Position numbers and translations under genes: made by a program. DNA of 64,000 nt. Source: Mesorhizobium sp. ES1-4. Its GTDB lineage: Bacteria > Pseudomonadota > Alphaproteobacteria > Rhizobiales > Rhizobiaceae. Of this stretch, positions 1 through 8,757 are shown piece after piece. Numbering within the stretch: position 1 is the first letter of the stretch; every line of letters starts with the position of its first letter. Below the pieces are notes generated by a model that worked only from the letters and a program-made list of their open reading frames with translations, had not been told where the DNA came from and made no database searches. The stretch is taken from contig NZ_JAIUGV010000006.1 of the NCBI RefSeq assembly GCF_020164745.1, positions 186,001 through 250,000 of the forward strand, given 5' to 3'.

Positions 1-126
1 CATGATCAGCAGGACAGGCGCGATAAGCGCGAATTCGACCGCCGCGACGCCGCGGCGATTGGACCAGAACCGGACCGATTTGCCCCAGAGCCCTGCAGTT
101 TCCAGATGTGCCCCCGCACGCATCAT
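1..126 (-). CDS. TadE/TadG-like pilus assembly protein (N-terminal fragment, cut by window edge)
   Basis: Only the first 42 residues are inside the window. After a basic stretch (FWSNRRGVAAVEFALIAPVL) comes the beginning of a hydrophobic segment. This is the typical TadE/TadG pattern of an arginine-rich cytoplasmic tail followed by a glycine- and glutamate-containing pseudopilin-like transmembrane helix. Two adjacent ATG codons (126 and 123) could start it; AAGG lies about 10 bases upstream. It sits 40 bases downstream of another TadE-like gene on the same strand, so both are probably minor pseudopilins of the Tad pilus encoded on either side. The C-terminal part, which would separate TadE from TadG, lies outside the window. 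Confidence 0.75.
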   Translation of the reverse strand, partial: MMRAGAHLETAGLWGKSVRFWSNRRGVAAVEFALIAPVLLIM

Positions 127-166
127 GCTCGTTGCCTTTTTTCTTGTTGGTGCTTCCGCGATGGTC

Positions 167-748
167 TCAATTGTCGAACGGTTCGTTCTGCCAGGTCACC
201 GAAGCGAAATGCAGGGTTTTGTTGCCCCCCATGGACTGCGCCATCAAATCGGTCATGATGGGCCATTTGTAAAAGACCCGCAGCATGTTCTTTGACTCCG
301 CCGCACCCGCTGTAACGGTAAACGGCACATCGGCTCCGCTCTTGGTCAGCTGGATGTTACCGCTCTGGATCCTGAAGCCGGCCAGAGCCGCGTCGGCGAA
401 TGTCGTGTATTGGCGAAGATCGACGCTCAACTGATTGGGACAATCCTGGGAAACGATAATCTCCAGCTTGTCGCAGATCATGTTCTTCAAACTGTTTCCG
501 GCGATGTCGGCAGCTCTCAGCTGGCCGGTGCGCAGCCGGCGCGCGACATCGTCGGTGATGTTGGCCATCACCTCCTGGCTGGCAAACGAGATGCAGCTCT
601 CAAGGATGGCGAACACCAGGAGTGCGAACGGCATGGCAAGCAGCGCGAACTCCAGCGCCGTGCTGCCGCGCCGGTCGCGCACGAAGCGCCTGACAGACCT
701 GCCGCGCTCCTTCTTGCCTTGACCTGTTGAGCCGAATTCCTTGCTCAT
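167..748 (-). CDS. tadE: TadE-like pilus assembly protein (minor pseudopilin)
   Basis: The product is 193 residues. A basic N-terminus (about residues 12-28) is followed by RRGSTALEFALLAMP and a single transmembrane helix at about residues 30-54, with the rest predicted outside. This is the usual layout of TadE-family pseudopilins, which act at the inner membrane in Flp pilus assembly. The ATG at 748 has AGGAA seven bases upstream. The next gene downstream (1-126) is of the same family, and the pilin and cpa/tad operon lie close by on the other strand. Assignment as TadE rather than TadF or TadG rests on length and is not certain. Confidence 0.82.
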   Translation of the reverse strand: MSKEFGSTGQGKKERGRSVRRFVRDRRGSTALEFALLAMPFALLVFAILESCISFASQEVMANITDDVARRLRTGQLRAADIAGNSLKNMICDKLEIIVSQDCPNQLSVDLRQYTTFADAALAGFRIQSGNIQLTKSGADVPFTVTAGAAESKNMLRVFYKWPIMTDLMAQSMGGNKTLHFASVTWQNEPFDN

Positions 749-885
749 GCGATGTTCCTGCCACCCCTGGACGACGCCGACAGGTATTAGCGCAAACCAA
801 TTGAGGTCCGGTTTGAATGATCGCTAAAGTCGGCGCGGATGTGTTAACCAGGCGGTAACCAGGGCGATGGCGCGGCCCGCGCAGC

Positions 886-1308
886 CTATTTGCTGACGCT
901 CATCTCGGCTTCGGACGATTTCTCCGCTTCACTCTTGTAGGAGCTTTCGCAATAGGGCGTGCACGACATGGTCTGGACCTCCGCGCGCCGGTAAATGCGG
1001 ACCGACGAGGCTGCCTGGCGAACCACGGTAACCTGTGCGTCGACGATCGGGCTGCCGTCTTGGTCGAGAACGACGAGATTGGTGACACCGAAACCCTTGC
1101 CGGTGAGCACGACCGTCGAGGCATCCTGGACCGAAGCGTCGGCGATTGCCGGGTTGCCCACGACGATTGTGTCGGCGGGGCGCGACAGCTTCACGATCTT
1201 GGCCTGATTCATGGTGACCTCGATGTCGGCGCCAGCCCTGGCGGGCGTAACCAAGCTGGCGGCGGCAAGAAGTGCGGCAATCAGGATTGAGGATCTCGGC
1301 ACGGCCAT
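886..1308 (-). CDS. Pilus assembly protein with CpaC-type N-terminal domain
   Basis: The product is 140 residues from the ATG at 1308, which has GGAG eight bases upstream; a TTG at 1338 is an alternative without a good ribosome-binding site. A signal peptide of about 27 residues ends at ARA-GA. The mature part (about 29-105) contains VTMNQAKIVKLSRPADTIVV and GNPAIADASV, the fold found at the N-terminus of the pilus secretin CpaC (T2SS/T3SS pilus N-domain), here without a secretin domain. A short C-terminal tail carries two cysteines (SCTPYC) and a charged, serine-rich end. It is probably a periplasmic accessory of the Tad machine. Compare the same motif in CpaC encoded at 3575-5104. Confidence 0.78.
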   Translation of the reverse strand: MAVPRSSILIAALLAAASLVTPARAGADIEVTMNQAKIVKLSRPADTIVVGNPAIADASVQDASTVVLTGKGFGVTNLVVLDQDGSPIVDAQVTVVRQAASSVRIYRRAEVQTMSCTPYCESSYKSEAEKSSEAEMSVSK

Positions 1309-1665
1309 CAAGGCGCTCCACGCAAGCGGACTGTTCAACGGACCATGAACGAGATTGGTGAATCAACGGTTAAGTCGGCTTGCCGCCGCCGTGCCCGGCC
1401 GTCGGCATGGCTGCGCGCACGGGCGAATCCGCGCAGGAGTTGCGAACGCCCCAAGCCCTTGCCTTTCACCGCGTTGACCCGCGAAACCGGATATTAGCCA
1501 GCGCTTAGGATGGAGTTAACCACGCACTTGGTTCAAGCCGGGAAAGGAATCGGTAAGGCTGTTTATTAAGCCGATCGAAAGAGCTTCTCCCTAGATTGCC
1601 AGCATCCGATCAACCATCACAGAAGTTGACGGAAGTGCTGTAACACGTGGAGTAGGAGCTCTCAA
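1309..1665. other. Intergenic region upstream of the Flp pilin gene
   Basis: This stretch of about 350 bases separates the divergent accessory gene and the pilin gene. I see no convincing reading frame or RNA gene. It contains scattered TTAA-type motifs (for example at 1371-1374 and 1514-1517), of the kind found in CtrA-regulated promoters, but no full TTAA-N7-TTAA site. The pilin promoter must lie here. Confidence 0.5.
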
Positions 1666-1845
1666 ATGTCTAACCTTTTTGCACGTTTCGTGAAGGACGA
1701 ATCCGGCGCGACCGCTATCGAATATGGTCTGATCGCCGCTCTCATCGCGCTCGCCATCATCACCGGCGCCGGCGCGCTCGGCAATGCAATCAACGCCAAG
1801 TTCACTTCGATCGGAAGCTCGCTGAACAGCGCTGGCGGCAGCTGA
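1666..1845 (+). CDS. flp: Flp/Fap-type major pilin
   Basis: This 59-residue protein is the structural subunit of the Tad (type IVb) pilus. The sequence begins MSNLFARFVKDESGATAIEY, with the conserved G-A-T-A-I-E-Y processing site for the prepilin peptidase, followed by a long hydrophobic helix (GLIAALIALAIITGAGALG) and a short serine- and asparagine-rich tail ending SAGGS. The length is normal for Flp pilins. GGAG lies seven bases before the ATG. It stands alone: a strong hairpin terminator follows within 40 bases, consistent with high, separate expression. CpaA, encoded at 2033, would be its peptidase. Confidence 0.95.
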   Translation: MSNLFARFVKDESGATAIEYGLIAALIALAIITGAGALGNAINAKFTSIGSSLNSAGGS

Positions 1846-1880
1846 TCTGCTTATTGCTGATCGCTCGGATTGCATTCTGG

Positions 1881-1916
1881 ACAGGGGCCGCCCCAGGGCG
1901 GCTCCTGTATTATTTT
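1881..1916 (+). terminator. Intrinsic terminator after the Flp pilin gene
   Basis: The arms CAGGGGCCGCC (1882-1892) and GGCGGCTCCTG (1897-1907) pair with one mismatch around a four-base loop and are followed by the T-rich run TATTATTTTA. It lies 36 bases after the pilin stop codon. Confidence 0.8.
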
Positions 1917-2032
1917 ACCTTTATCGGGGGCGCAGCGGAAACAGTCGTCTTTTCACCCCGGACCTCATCAATCGTTAATCGAAACAGCCTAGATTGAGTT
2001 CTGTGGAATCCGCACGATAGGCACAATCGCCG

Positions 2033-2551
2033 ATGCTTGAAGCCCTGATTTTCGTCGTCTTTCCGTTCTGCATGCTGTTTGCCGCGATCTCCGACATGCT
2101 GTCGATGACGATCGCCAACCGAGTGCCGGTGCTGCTTGTGGTCGTCTTCGCGCTGGTGGCGCCGCTGACGGGCATGGATTGGGCTGCCTACGGATGGCAC
2201 TTCGCGGCCGGCGCCATCGTCCTGGCCGTGACGTTCGGTCTGTTCGCGTTGGGTGGCATGGGCGGCGGCGATGCCAAGCTGCTGGCCGGCACGGCCGTGT
2301 GGATGGGACTTAACGTGAATCTCGTCGAGTATCTTGTCTCCTCCACAATCATCGGCGGCCTTCTGACGATCGCGATCCTGCTTTACCGGAAATCGCCGCT
2401 GGCGGTTTTCACCGGTCGCAATCCATTCCTGCGTCATTTTGCGGAAGAGTCGGCCGGTGTTCCCTACGGGATCGCACTCGGCCTGGGTGGCCTCCTGACC
2501 TATCCCGATTCCCCGTTGATGGTATGGGCGCTAGCAAGGCTGGCGAGCTGA
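2033..2551 (+). CDS. cpaA: Prepilin peptidase CpaA (A24 family, TadV-type)
   Basis: The product is 172 residues. It is an integral membrane aspartic protease that cleaves, and may methylate, Flp-type prepilins. The catalytic aspartates are visible: Asp21 in ISDMLSMTI and Asp80 in the GMGGGDAKLL motif (the GxGD signature). Several hydrophobic segments fill the rest. The short length without the N-terminal methylase zinc domain is typical of Tad-system peptidases. It lies between the pilin gene and the cpaB-tadC operon, separated from cpaB by about 210 bases, so it may have its own promoter. Confidence 0.93.
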   Translation: MLEALIFVVFPFCMLFAAISDMLSMTIANRVPVLLVVVFALVAPLTGMDWAAYGWHFAAGAIVLAVTFGLFALGGMGGGDAKLLAGTAVWMGLNVNLVEYLVSSTIIGGLLTIAILLYRKSPLAVFTGRNPFLRHFAEESAGVPYGIALGLGGLLTYPDSPLMVWALARLAS

Positions 2552-2646
2552 ATTCATCACATTTTTTCGTCGCCTGACATGGGCTTGCACGCCGGCTTTG
2601 CGGCTGCGGCCCAGCATTTCCGCGCATCGCGCGTGATCCGTCTAAT

Positions 2647-2661
2647 TTATGTAAACCTTAA
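2647..2661. promoter_or_regulatory. Possible CtrA-binding site upstream of cpaB
   Basis: The sequence TTAT-N7-TTAA matches seven of eight fixed positions of the CtrA consensus TTAA-N7-TTAA. It lies in an AT-rich stretch (2640-2700) about 100 bases ahead of cpaB. Pilus genes are CtrA targets in Caulobacter. The match is short, so this is suggestive only. Confidence 0.3.
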
Positions 2662-2762
2662 ATTAATCACGATCGTAAGCATTACATTAACCTTGTTTTG
2701 ACGATTGCCGCTGCAAAGTCCGGCCTGGCTACATGGTTTGCCAAGGGCGAGGGTTCGGACAG

Positions 2763-3578
2763 ATGCCAGCATCCCGATTGATAATTCTGAGCGTGGCGGT
2801 GGCCGCGGCGGGCGGTGCTGGCTATGTGGCGAAGAACATGGTCGCCGCCCCGCCGCCCCAGATCGTCGTCGATTCCGGCCAGAAGGCTCCAGAGGTTCCC
2901 CTGCAGGACGTGCTCGTGCTTTCTGGCGATGTCGCGATGGGCGCCCAACTCGAAAACAACATTGCCTGGCAATCCTGGCCAGCTAGCGGCATCAACGCGA
3001 ATTTCATCACCAAGGCCACCGCTCCCGACGCTTTGGAGAAACTGAAGGGGTCGGTTGCCCGCGTGGCGATGTACGCCGGTGAGCCCGTGCGGCGCTCCAA
3101 GCTGATCGGCGAGGGGCAAAGCTTCATGTCGTCCATCCTGCCCTCCGGCATGCGGGCGGTCGCAACGGCGATATCGGCGGACACTTCGGCCGGCGGCTTC
3201 ATCCTTCCAAACGATTTCGTCGACGTCATCATGACCCGCAGGGCCGATGCCAGCACCGGCGGCGCCGGCTTCAACACCGAGACCATCCTCAAGAATATCC
3301 GCGTCCTGGCAATCGACCAGACCATCCAGGAAGACGAGGAAGGCAAGAAGACCAGGGTCGGCCAGACCGCCACGCTGGAGCTGACACCCAAACAGGCGGA
3401 GATCATCACCGTTGCCCAGCAGATGGCGGATCGCCTGACCCTGGCGCTGCGGGCGATCACGGACACCCAGGAAAAGAATGTGGGCGAGGCCGACTATCTC
3501 GTTTCCGGCAATGGCCGCCGGGGAACGGTGAGGCTGATCAAGTCGGGCGAAGTCTCCGAAGTAGGGGCAAGGAAATGA
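2763..3578 (+). CDS. cpaB: Flp pilus assembly protein CpaB (RcpC)
   Basis: The product is 271 residues from the ATG at 2763, chosen because GAGGG lies about ten bases upstream and the protein then begins directly with a membrane anchor (about residues 5-25). An upstream in-frame start at 2733 would add ten polar residues. A SAF-like domain (about 45-110, containing VLVLSGDVAMGAQL) and an RcpC/CpaB domain follow. CpaB is periplasmic and thought to link the secretin to the cell wall. The stop overlaps the cpaC start (ATGA at 3575-3578), showing translational coupling in the operon. Confidence 0.93.
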   Translation: MPASRLIILSVAVAAAGGAGYVAKNMVAAPPPQIVVDSGQKAPEVPLQDVLVLSGDVAMGAQLENNIAWQSWPASGINANFITKATAPDALEKLKGSVARVAMYAGEPVRRSKLIGEGQSFMSSILPSGMRAVATAISADTSAGGFILPNDFVDVIMTRRADASTGGAGFNTETILKNIRVLAIDQTIQEDEEGKKTRVGQTATLELTPKQAEIITVAQQMADRLTLALRAITDTQEKNVGEADYLVSGNGRRGTVRLIKSGEVSEVGARK

Positions 3579-5104
3579 GGCTAAGCGCTAAACTGCCGGC
3601 AATCGTAGCCACGGCAATAGGCCTGCTGCTCGTCGGAGCGAATGTGCGGGACGTCGAGGCGAAGAACACGCAGGTCTCGGCTACGACAGCCACCCAGCGC
3701 GTCAAGCTTGGCCTCAACAAGTCCGTGGTCATAGACCTGCCGAGTGACGCCTACGACATTCTTGTCGCCAATCCCTCCGTTGCCGACGCGGTGACCCGCA
3801 CCGCAAGGCGTATCTACCTCTTCGGCAAGGCGGTCGGCGAAACCAACATCTTCGTGTTTGGGCCGAACGGCGAACAGATCGCCAGCCTGGACCTGGCCGT
3901 CGAGCGCGACGTCGCTGGCCTGGAGGATTATATCAAGCGGTTCCTTCCGACCTCGGCCGTCAAGGTGGAACTACTGAACGACAATGTCATCCTGACCGGC
4001 ACCGTCGACACGCCGCTTGACGCAAAACGGGCCGTCGACCTGGCGACGATCTTCGTCTCGGGCGGCGAAGCGACGACGGGACAATATTCGCAGACCGCGG
4101 CGGGTGGGTCGTCCCAGAGCGGCGTCGACATCAACAACCCGGACCAGGAGCGCCGTGTCTCCAAGATCGTCAATCTCTTGCAGATCATCGGCGACGATCA
4201 GGTCACGCTGAAGGTGACGGTGGCCGAAGTCAGCCGCTCCGTGATGAAGCAACTGGGCGTCAACATGATCGGCAGCGGCGATAGCAACGGCATCAGCTGG
4301 GGCGCACTTAGTTCGCCCAACTATGGATTGGGTAAGCCGCTTTCGCAGACCTCGGGCCTGGGGTTCGCTACGTCGAGTCTGCAGGCCTATATCAACGCGA
4401 TGGAACAAAGCGGCGTAATGAAAACGCTTGCCGAACCGACTCTGACTGCCGTTTCAGGCGAGAAGGCTACGTTCAAGGTTGGCGGCGAGTACAATATTGT
4501 CTCCGGACGCTCGAGCAACGTATCGACGGACAATCAGACGGGTCAAACGACATATACTTTTGACAAAATCGAATATGGCATCGGCCTTGAGTTCCAGCCT
4601 GTGGTGCTGTCGGCGGGTCGGATCAGTCTGAAGGTCAGAACTTCTGTGTCTGAGCCGACAACGGAAGGTGCCGGCACGCTGGAAGGAGGAGGCAAGTCGG
4701 CACTGAACTTGCAGGGCATGTCCATGCTGTCGCTCCGCAAGCGACTTGCCGACACGACCGTTGAATTGCCGTCAGGTGGTTCGATGATGATCGCGGGTCT
4801 CGTCCGCGATGATGTTCGCCAAGCCGTTGCGGGCTTGCCTGGCCTCACCAAGATCCCCGTGCTCGGCGCGCTTTTCCGCAGCAGGGACTTCGTGCGCAAC
4901 GAAAGCGAGCTCGTCATCATCATCACGCCCTACCTGGCGCGGCCAGTGGCACGCAATGATCTCGCCAAGCCGGACGACAATTTCAACCCTCCGAGCGATG
5001 GCGCCGGGATGTTCCTTGGGCGTGTCAATCGCGTCTACGGCACCATGCAGACGGACAAGCCCAACGGTCGCTATCACGGCGTCGTCGGCTTTATCTACAA
5101 GTGA
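3575..5104 (+). CDS. cpaC: Type II/IV secretion system secretin CpaC (RcpA)
   Basis: The product is 509 residues and forms the outer-membrane channel of the Tad pilus. It has a signal peptide (about 1-30), the pilus N-domain (about 44-112, with LNKSVVIDLPSDAYDILV), a BON-like domain (about 115-165) and a secretin domain (about 270-460) containing MKTLAEPTLTAVSGEKATF and the signature VPVLGALF-like KIPVLGALFRS. The start overlaps the cpaB stop and the end abuts cpaD. Length and order of domains are normal for the family. Confidence 0.95.
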   Translation: MRLSAKLPAIVATAIGLLLVGANVRDVEAKNTQVSATTATQRVKLGLNKSVVIDLPSDAYDILVANPSVADAVTRTARRIYLFGKAVGETNIFVFGPNGEQIASLDLAVERDVAGLEDYIKRFLPTSAVKVELLNDNVILTGTVDTPLDAKRAVDLATIFVSGGEATTGQYSQTAAGGSSQSGVDINNPDQERRVSKIVNLLQIIGDDQVTLKVTVAEVSRSVMKQLGVNMIGSGDSNGISWGALSSPNYGLGKPLSQTSGLGFATSSLQAYINAMEQSGVMKTLAEPTLTAVSGEKATFKVGGEYNIVSGRSSNVSTDNQTGQTTYTFDKIEYGIGLEFQPVVLSAGRISLKVRTSVSEPTTEGAGTLEGGGKSALNLQGMSMLSLRKRLADTTVELPSGGSMMIAGLVRDDVRQAVAGLPGLTKIPVLGALFRSRDFVRNESELVIIITPYLARPVARNDLAKPDDNFNPPSDGAGMFLGRVNRVYGTMQTDKPNGRYHGVVGFIYK

Positions 5105-5118
5105 ACGGGAAAGCGGAC

Positions 5119-5850
5119 ATGTCTCAGTCAGCATTGAAGGCAAGGATCTCTGCGATGCGCTCCGGCCGTTCTTGGATAAGCCTGCGCGCCCTTCCCATCG
5201 TGGTGGTGGCGGTGTCGGGCCTGCTGGCCGGTTGTGCCCAGCGCGACAGTGTTACTGTGGGCGCCATCCCCGACGACTATCGCACCAATCACCCGATCGT
5301 TATCGCGGAGAAGAACCAGAAGATCGATCTTCCCGTCGGCGCCGGTGATCGTGGCATGACCGGCTCGCAACGCGACACGCTTCTGGGCTTCCTCGACGGC
5401 TACGACAAGAGTGCCGCTCCGACACTGACGATCCAGATTCCAAGCGGGTCGGCCAACGAAGTTGCCGCGACGGCGGCCGGCCGCGATTTCGCCCGGCTCG
5501 CGCTGGCCGACGGCGTCAAGCGCAACCGGATTGTCATGGTCTCCTACCAGGCCGGATCGAGCGAGGCGTCAGCCCCGGTTCGCGTCTCCTATATCGCGGT
5601 AAAGGCACAGACCGACAAATGCGGACGCTGGCCCGATGACCTGGCGGATACGTCGGAAAACAAGCACTACGCCGATTTCGGCTGCTCCTATCAGAACAAT
5701 CTTGCCGCCCAGATGGCCAATCCCGCCGATCTGCTCGGACCGCGCAAGCAGACCACTATCGACGCGGAAAATCGTAGCGCGGTTATAGACGTGTACCGAA
5801 ACAGGGTCATTTCGACCGAATTCCTCGGTAACTCGGAAGTGACTTACTAA
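5119..5850 (+). CDS. cpaD: Pilus assembly lipoprotein CpaD
   Basis: The product is about 243 residues. A signal peptide ends in the lipobox LLAGC (Cys39 from this start), so the mature protein should be an outer-membrane lipoprotein, as known for CpaD, which helps localise the secretin. Three starts compete: GTG 5101 overlapping the cpaC stop, ATG 5119, and ATG 5155, which would give the most ordinary signal-peptide length (Cys27). The body matches the CpaD family, with RDFARLALADGVKRNRIVMV. It lies in the cpa operon between cpaC and cpaE. Confidence 0.88.
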   Translation: MSQSALKARISAMRSGRSWISLRALPIVVVAVSGLLAGCAQRDSVTVGAIPDDYRTNHPIVIAEKNQKIDLPVGAGDRGMTGSQRDTLLGFLDGYDKSAAPTLTIQIPSGSANEVAATAAGRDFARLALADGVKRNRIVMVSYQAGSSEASAPVRVSYIAVKAQTDKCGRWPDDLADTSENKHYADFGCSYQNNLAAQMANPADLLGPRKQTTIDAENRSAVIDVYRNRVISTEFLGNSEVTY

Positions 5851-5897
5851 GCCGCCCTCGGGAACAAGCGACGCCAGGAACAGGCCACGGAAAGAGC

Positions 5898-7187
5898 ATG
5901 ACCATGAGCAACCTTGCCTATGACGCCACCGTGGAGGGCGGCGACACCTCGCCGCAGGACGTCGCCGCGATGCAGGCGTTGCGACCTGTTCCGCGCATTT
6001 CGATCCAGGCATTCTGCGAGACGGAAGGCGTTGCCAATCCGGTCCAGCGCGCCGGCGAGGATCGCCGCATGACCAAGGCGCACCTCAAGGTCCACATGGG
6101 CGGCATTCCCACCGCCATCGAATTCTACCAGTCGGCGCCGACACCGAACCTGATCATGCTGGAATCGCGCAGCGAACCCAAGCAACTTCTGGAGCAACTC
6201 GCGCAGCTCTCGGAATATTGCGATCCATCCTCGAAAGTGGTGGTGATCGGTCACTATAATGACGTTGGTCTCTATCGCGAACTCATCCGCTCCGGCATCT
6301 CCGAATATGTGATTGCGCCGGTGTCGATGGCAGACGTCGTCAGCGTCGTTTCGTCGATCTTCGTCGATCCGGAAGCTGAACCGCTCGGACGCTCGATCGC
6401 CTTCGTCGGCGCCAAGGGCGGCGTCGGCTCTTCCACCATCGCTCACAATGTTGCCTGGGCAATGTCTTCGCTGTTCAAATCCGAGGTCGTTGTGGCAGAC
6501 CTTGATCTCGCCTTCGGCACCGCCAACATCAATTTCGATCAGGATCCGGCCCAGGGCATCGCCGAGGCTGTGTTCTCGCCCGAGCGTATCGACGAAGTCT
6601 ATCTCGACCGGCTGCTGACCCAATGTGCCGAGCATCTGTCGCTGCTCGCGGCGCCCTCGACGCTGGAGCGCGTCTACGACTTCGATCCCGATGCCTTCGC
6701 CCAACTTGTCGATACCGCGCAGCGCAGCGTCCCGCTCCTCGTGCTCGACGTTCCCCACGTCTGGACGGGATGGGCCAAGAACACGCTGGTCAAGGCCGAC
6801 GAGATCGTCATCACGGCGACGCCGGAACTGGCCAATCTGCGCAACACCAAGAACCTTGTCGACATGTTAAAGCGCCTTCGCCCGAACGACCCGCCGCCGA
6901 AATTGATCATCAACCAGGCCGGCGTGCCCAAGCGGCCGGAAATCTCGCCGTCCGATTTCGCCGAACCGCTCGGCCTGACGCCGATGTCGGTCATCGGCTT
7001 TGATCCTGTGCTGTTCGGCAATGCCGCAAACAACGGGCGCATGCTGGGCGAGATGGATGCCAAGAACTCGGTTGTGGCCACGATCAACGAGATTGCTCAT
7101 GTGCTGACCGGCCGCAGCGAAATCAAAGCGAAAAAGAAAGCTGGCCTGGGCAGTCTGCTCGGCAAGCTCTCGCGCAACAAGAAGTGA
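5898..7187 (+). CDS. cpaE: Pilus assembly ATPase CpaE (ParA/MinD-like, TadZ)
   Basis: The product is 429 residues. An atypical receiver-like domain (about 63-155) precedes a ParA/MinD-type ATPase. The deviant Walker A, GAKGGVGSST, is at 171-180 with the signature lysine, followed by VVADLDLAFG. CpaE/TadZ localises the pilus assembly machine to the cell pole. A lysine-rich tail (KAKKKAGLGSLLGKLSRNKK) ends the protein and may contact membrane lipids. It is co-directional with cpaD (47 bases apart) and cpaF (23 bases apart). Confidence 0.94.
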   Translation: MTMSNLAYDATVEGGDTSPQDVAAMQALRPVPRISIQAFCETEGVANPVQRAGEDRRMTKAHLKVHMGGIPTAIEFYQSAPTPNLIMLESRSEPKQLLEQLAQLSEYCDPSSKVVVIGHYNDVGLYRELIRSGISEYVIAPVSMADVVSVVSSIFVDPEAEPLGRSIAFVGAKGGVGSSTIAHNVAWAMSSLFKSEVVVADLDLAFGTANINFDQDPAQGIAEAVFSPERIDEVYLDRLLTQCAEHLSLLAAPSTLERVYDFDPDAFAQLVDTAQRSVPLLVLDVPHVWTGWAKNTLVKADEIVITATPELANLRNTKNLVDMLKRLRPNDPPPKLIINQAGVPKRPEISPSDFAEPLGLTPMSVIGFDPVLFGNAANNGRMLGEMDAKNSVVATINEIAHVLTGRSEIKAKKKAGLGSLLGKLSRNKK

Positions 7188-7210
7188 CGCAATGGGGTCG
7201 GTAGTCGGTC

Positions 7211-8728
7211 ATGTTCGGTAAAAGAGGCAACGACGACGGCAACCGGTTCAAGCCGGAATTTCGCCAGCCGGCACCGGCGCCGGCAACGGTGCCTGTCGCG
7301 CCGGCCGCCGCGGTTTCGGCGGACACCGCGGTTCTTGCGCGCCCCGCGGCCGCGCCCCAGCCGGGCGCGCCTGTCGCGCCACCGGCCAGGCGCGCGGTAG
7401 AGGCGCCGCCGATCGCGCCGGAGCCGAGGAGAGGCCGCGAAAAGAGCGAAACCTACTACGATACCAAGAGCCAGGTTTTCTCGGCCCTCATCGATACGAT
7501 CGACCTGTCGCAGCTTGCCAAGCTCGATCCCGAAAGCGCACGCGAGGAAATCCGCGACATCGTCAACGATATCATCGCGATCAAGAACTTCGCGATGTCG
7601 ATCGCCGAGCAGGAAGAACTGCTCGAGGACATCTGCAACGATGTGCTTGGCTACGGGCCGCTCGAGCCGTTGCTCGCGCGCGACGACATCGCCGACATCA
7701 TGGTCAACGGGTCCAAGAACGTCTACATCGAAGTCAACGGCAAGGTCGAACAGACCAGCATCCGCTTCCGCGACAACCAGCAGCTGCTCAACATCTGCCA
7801 GCGCATTGTCAGCCAGGTCGGCCGCCGCGTCGATGAATCCAGCCCGATCTGCGACGCCCGTCTTCCCGACGGATCACGCGTCAACGTCATCGCGCCGCCG
7901 CTGGCCATTGACGGCACCGCGCTCACCATCCGCAAATTCAAGAAAGACAAGCTGACGCTCGATCAGCTGGTCAAGTTCGGCGCCATCTCGCCGCAAGGGG
8001 CCGAAGTTCTCAAGATCATCGGCCGTGTCCGCTGCAACATCGTCATCTCCGGCGGCACCGGCTCGGGCAAGACGACATTGCTCAACTGCCTGACCAACTA
8101 CATCGACCGTGACGAGCGCGTCATCACTTGCGAGGATTCGGCCGAACTGCAACTGCAGCAGCCGCATGTCGTGCGTCTGGAAACGCGTCCGCCCAACCTC
8201 GAGGGCGAGGGCGAGGTGACGATGCGTGACCTGGTCAAGAACTGCCTGCGCATGCGGCCAGAACGCATCATCGTCGGCGAAGTGCGCGGACCCGAGGTCT
8301 TCGACCTCCTGCAGGCGATGAATACAGGCCATGACGGTTCGATGGGGACGATCCACTCCAACAGCCCGCGCGAATGCCTGAACCGTATCGAATCCATGAT
8401 CGCCATGGGCGGCTATTCGCTGCCGCAGAAAACCGTGCGTGAAATCGTCGTCGGTTCCATCGACGTGATCATCCAGGCGGCACGCCTGCGCGACGGGTCG
8501 CGCCGCATTACCCATATCACCGAAGTGATCGGGATGGAGGGCGACGTCATCATCACCCAGGATATCGTCCTCTATAACATCAAGGGCGAGGACGCCAACG
8601 GCAGGCTCCTGGGTGAACACGTCTCGACCGGCATCGGCCGCCCCCATTTCTGGGAGCGGGCTCGATATTATGGCGAGGAACAACGTCTCGCTGCAGCGCT
8701 CGAGGCTATGGAGAAACGTGCTGACTGA
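7211..8728 (+). CDS. cpaF: Type IVb pilus secretion ATPase CpaF (TadA)
   Basis: The product is 505 residues and is the hexameric motor of pilus assembly. A disordered alanine- and proline-rich N-terminus (about 10-80) precedes the VirB11/GspE-type domain. Walker [10 protein letters not shown] is at about 281-289, Walker B-like [13 protein letters not shown] at about 348-360, and the histidine-rich [12 protein letters not shown] at about 375-386. The order and spacing are typical. It is followed after 29 bases by tadB. Confidence 0.96.
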   Translation: MFGKRGNDDGNRFKPEFRQPAPAPATVPVAPAAAVSADTAVLARPAAAPQPGAPVAPPARRAVEAPPIAPEPRRGREKSETYYDTKSQVFSALIDTIDLSQLAKLDPESAREEIRDIVNDIIAIKNFAMSIAEQEELLEDICNDVLGYGPLEPLLARDDIADIMVNGSKNVYIEVNGKVEQTSIRFRDNQQLLNICQRIVSQVGRRVDESSPICDARLPDGSRVNVIAPPLAIDGTALTIRKFKKDKLTLDQLVKFGAISPQGAEVLKIIGRVRCNIVISGGTGSGKTTLLNCLTNYIDRDERVITCEDSAELQLQQPHVVRLETRPPNLEGEGEVTMRDLVKNCLRMRPERIIVGEVRGPEVFDLLQAMNTGHDGSMGTIHSNSPRECLNRIESMIAMGGYSLPQKTVREIVVGSIDVIIQAARLRDGSRRITHITEVIGMEGDVIITQDIVLYNIKGEDANGRLLGEHVSTGIGRPHFWERARYYGEEQRLAAALEAMEKRAD

Positions 8729-8757
8729 CGCACACGCAGGCGTGAAGGTTCTGGCCG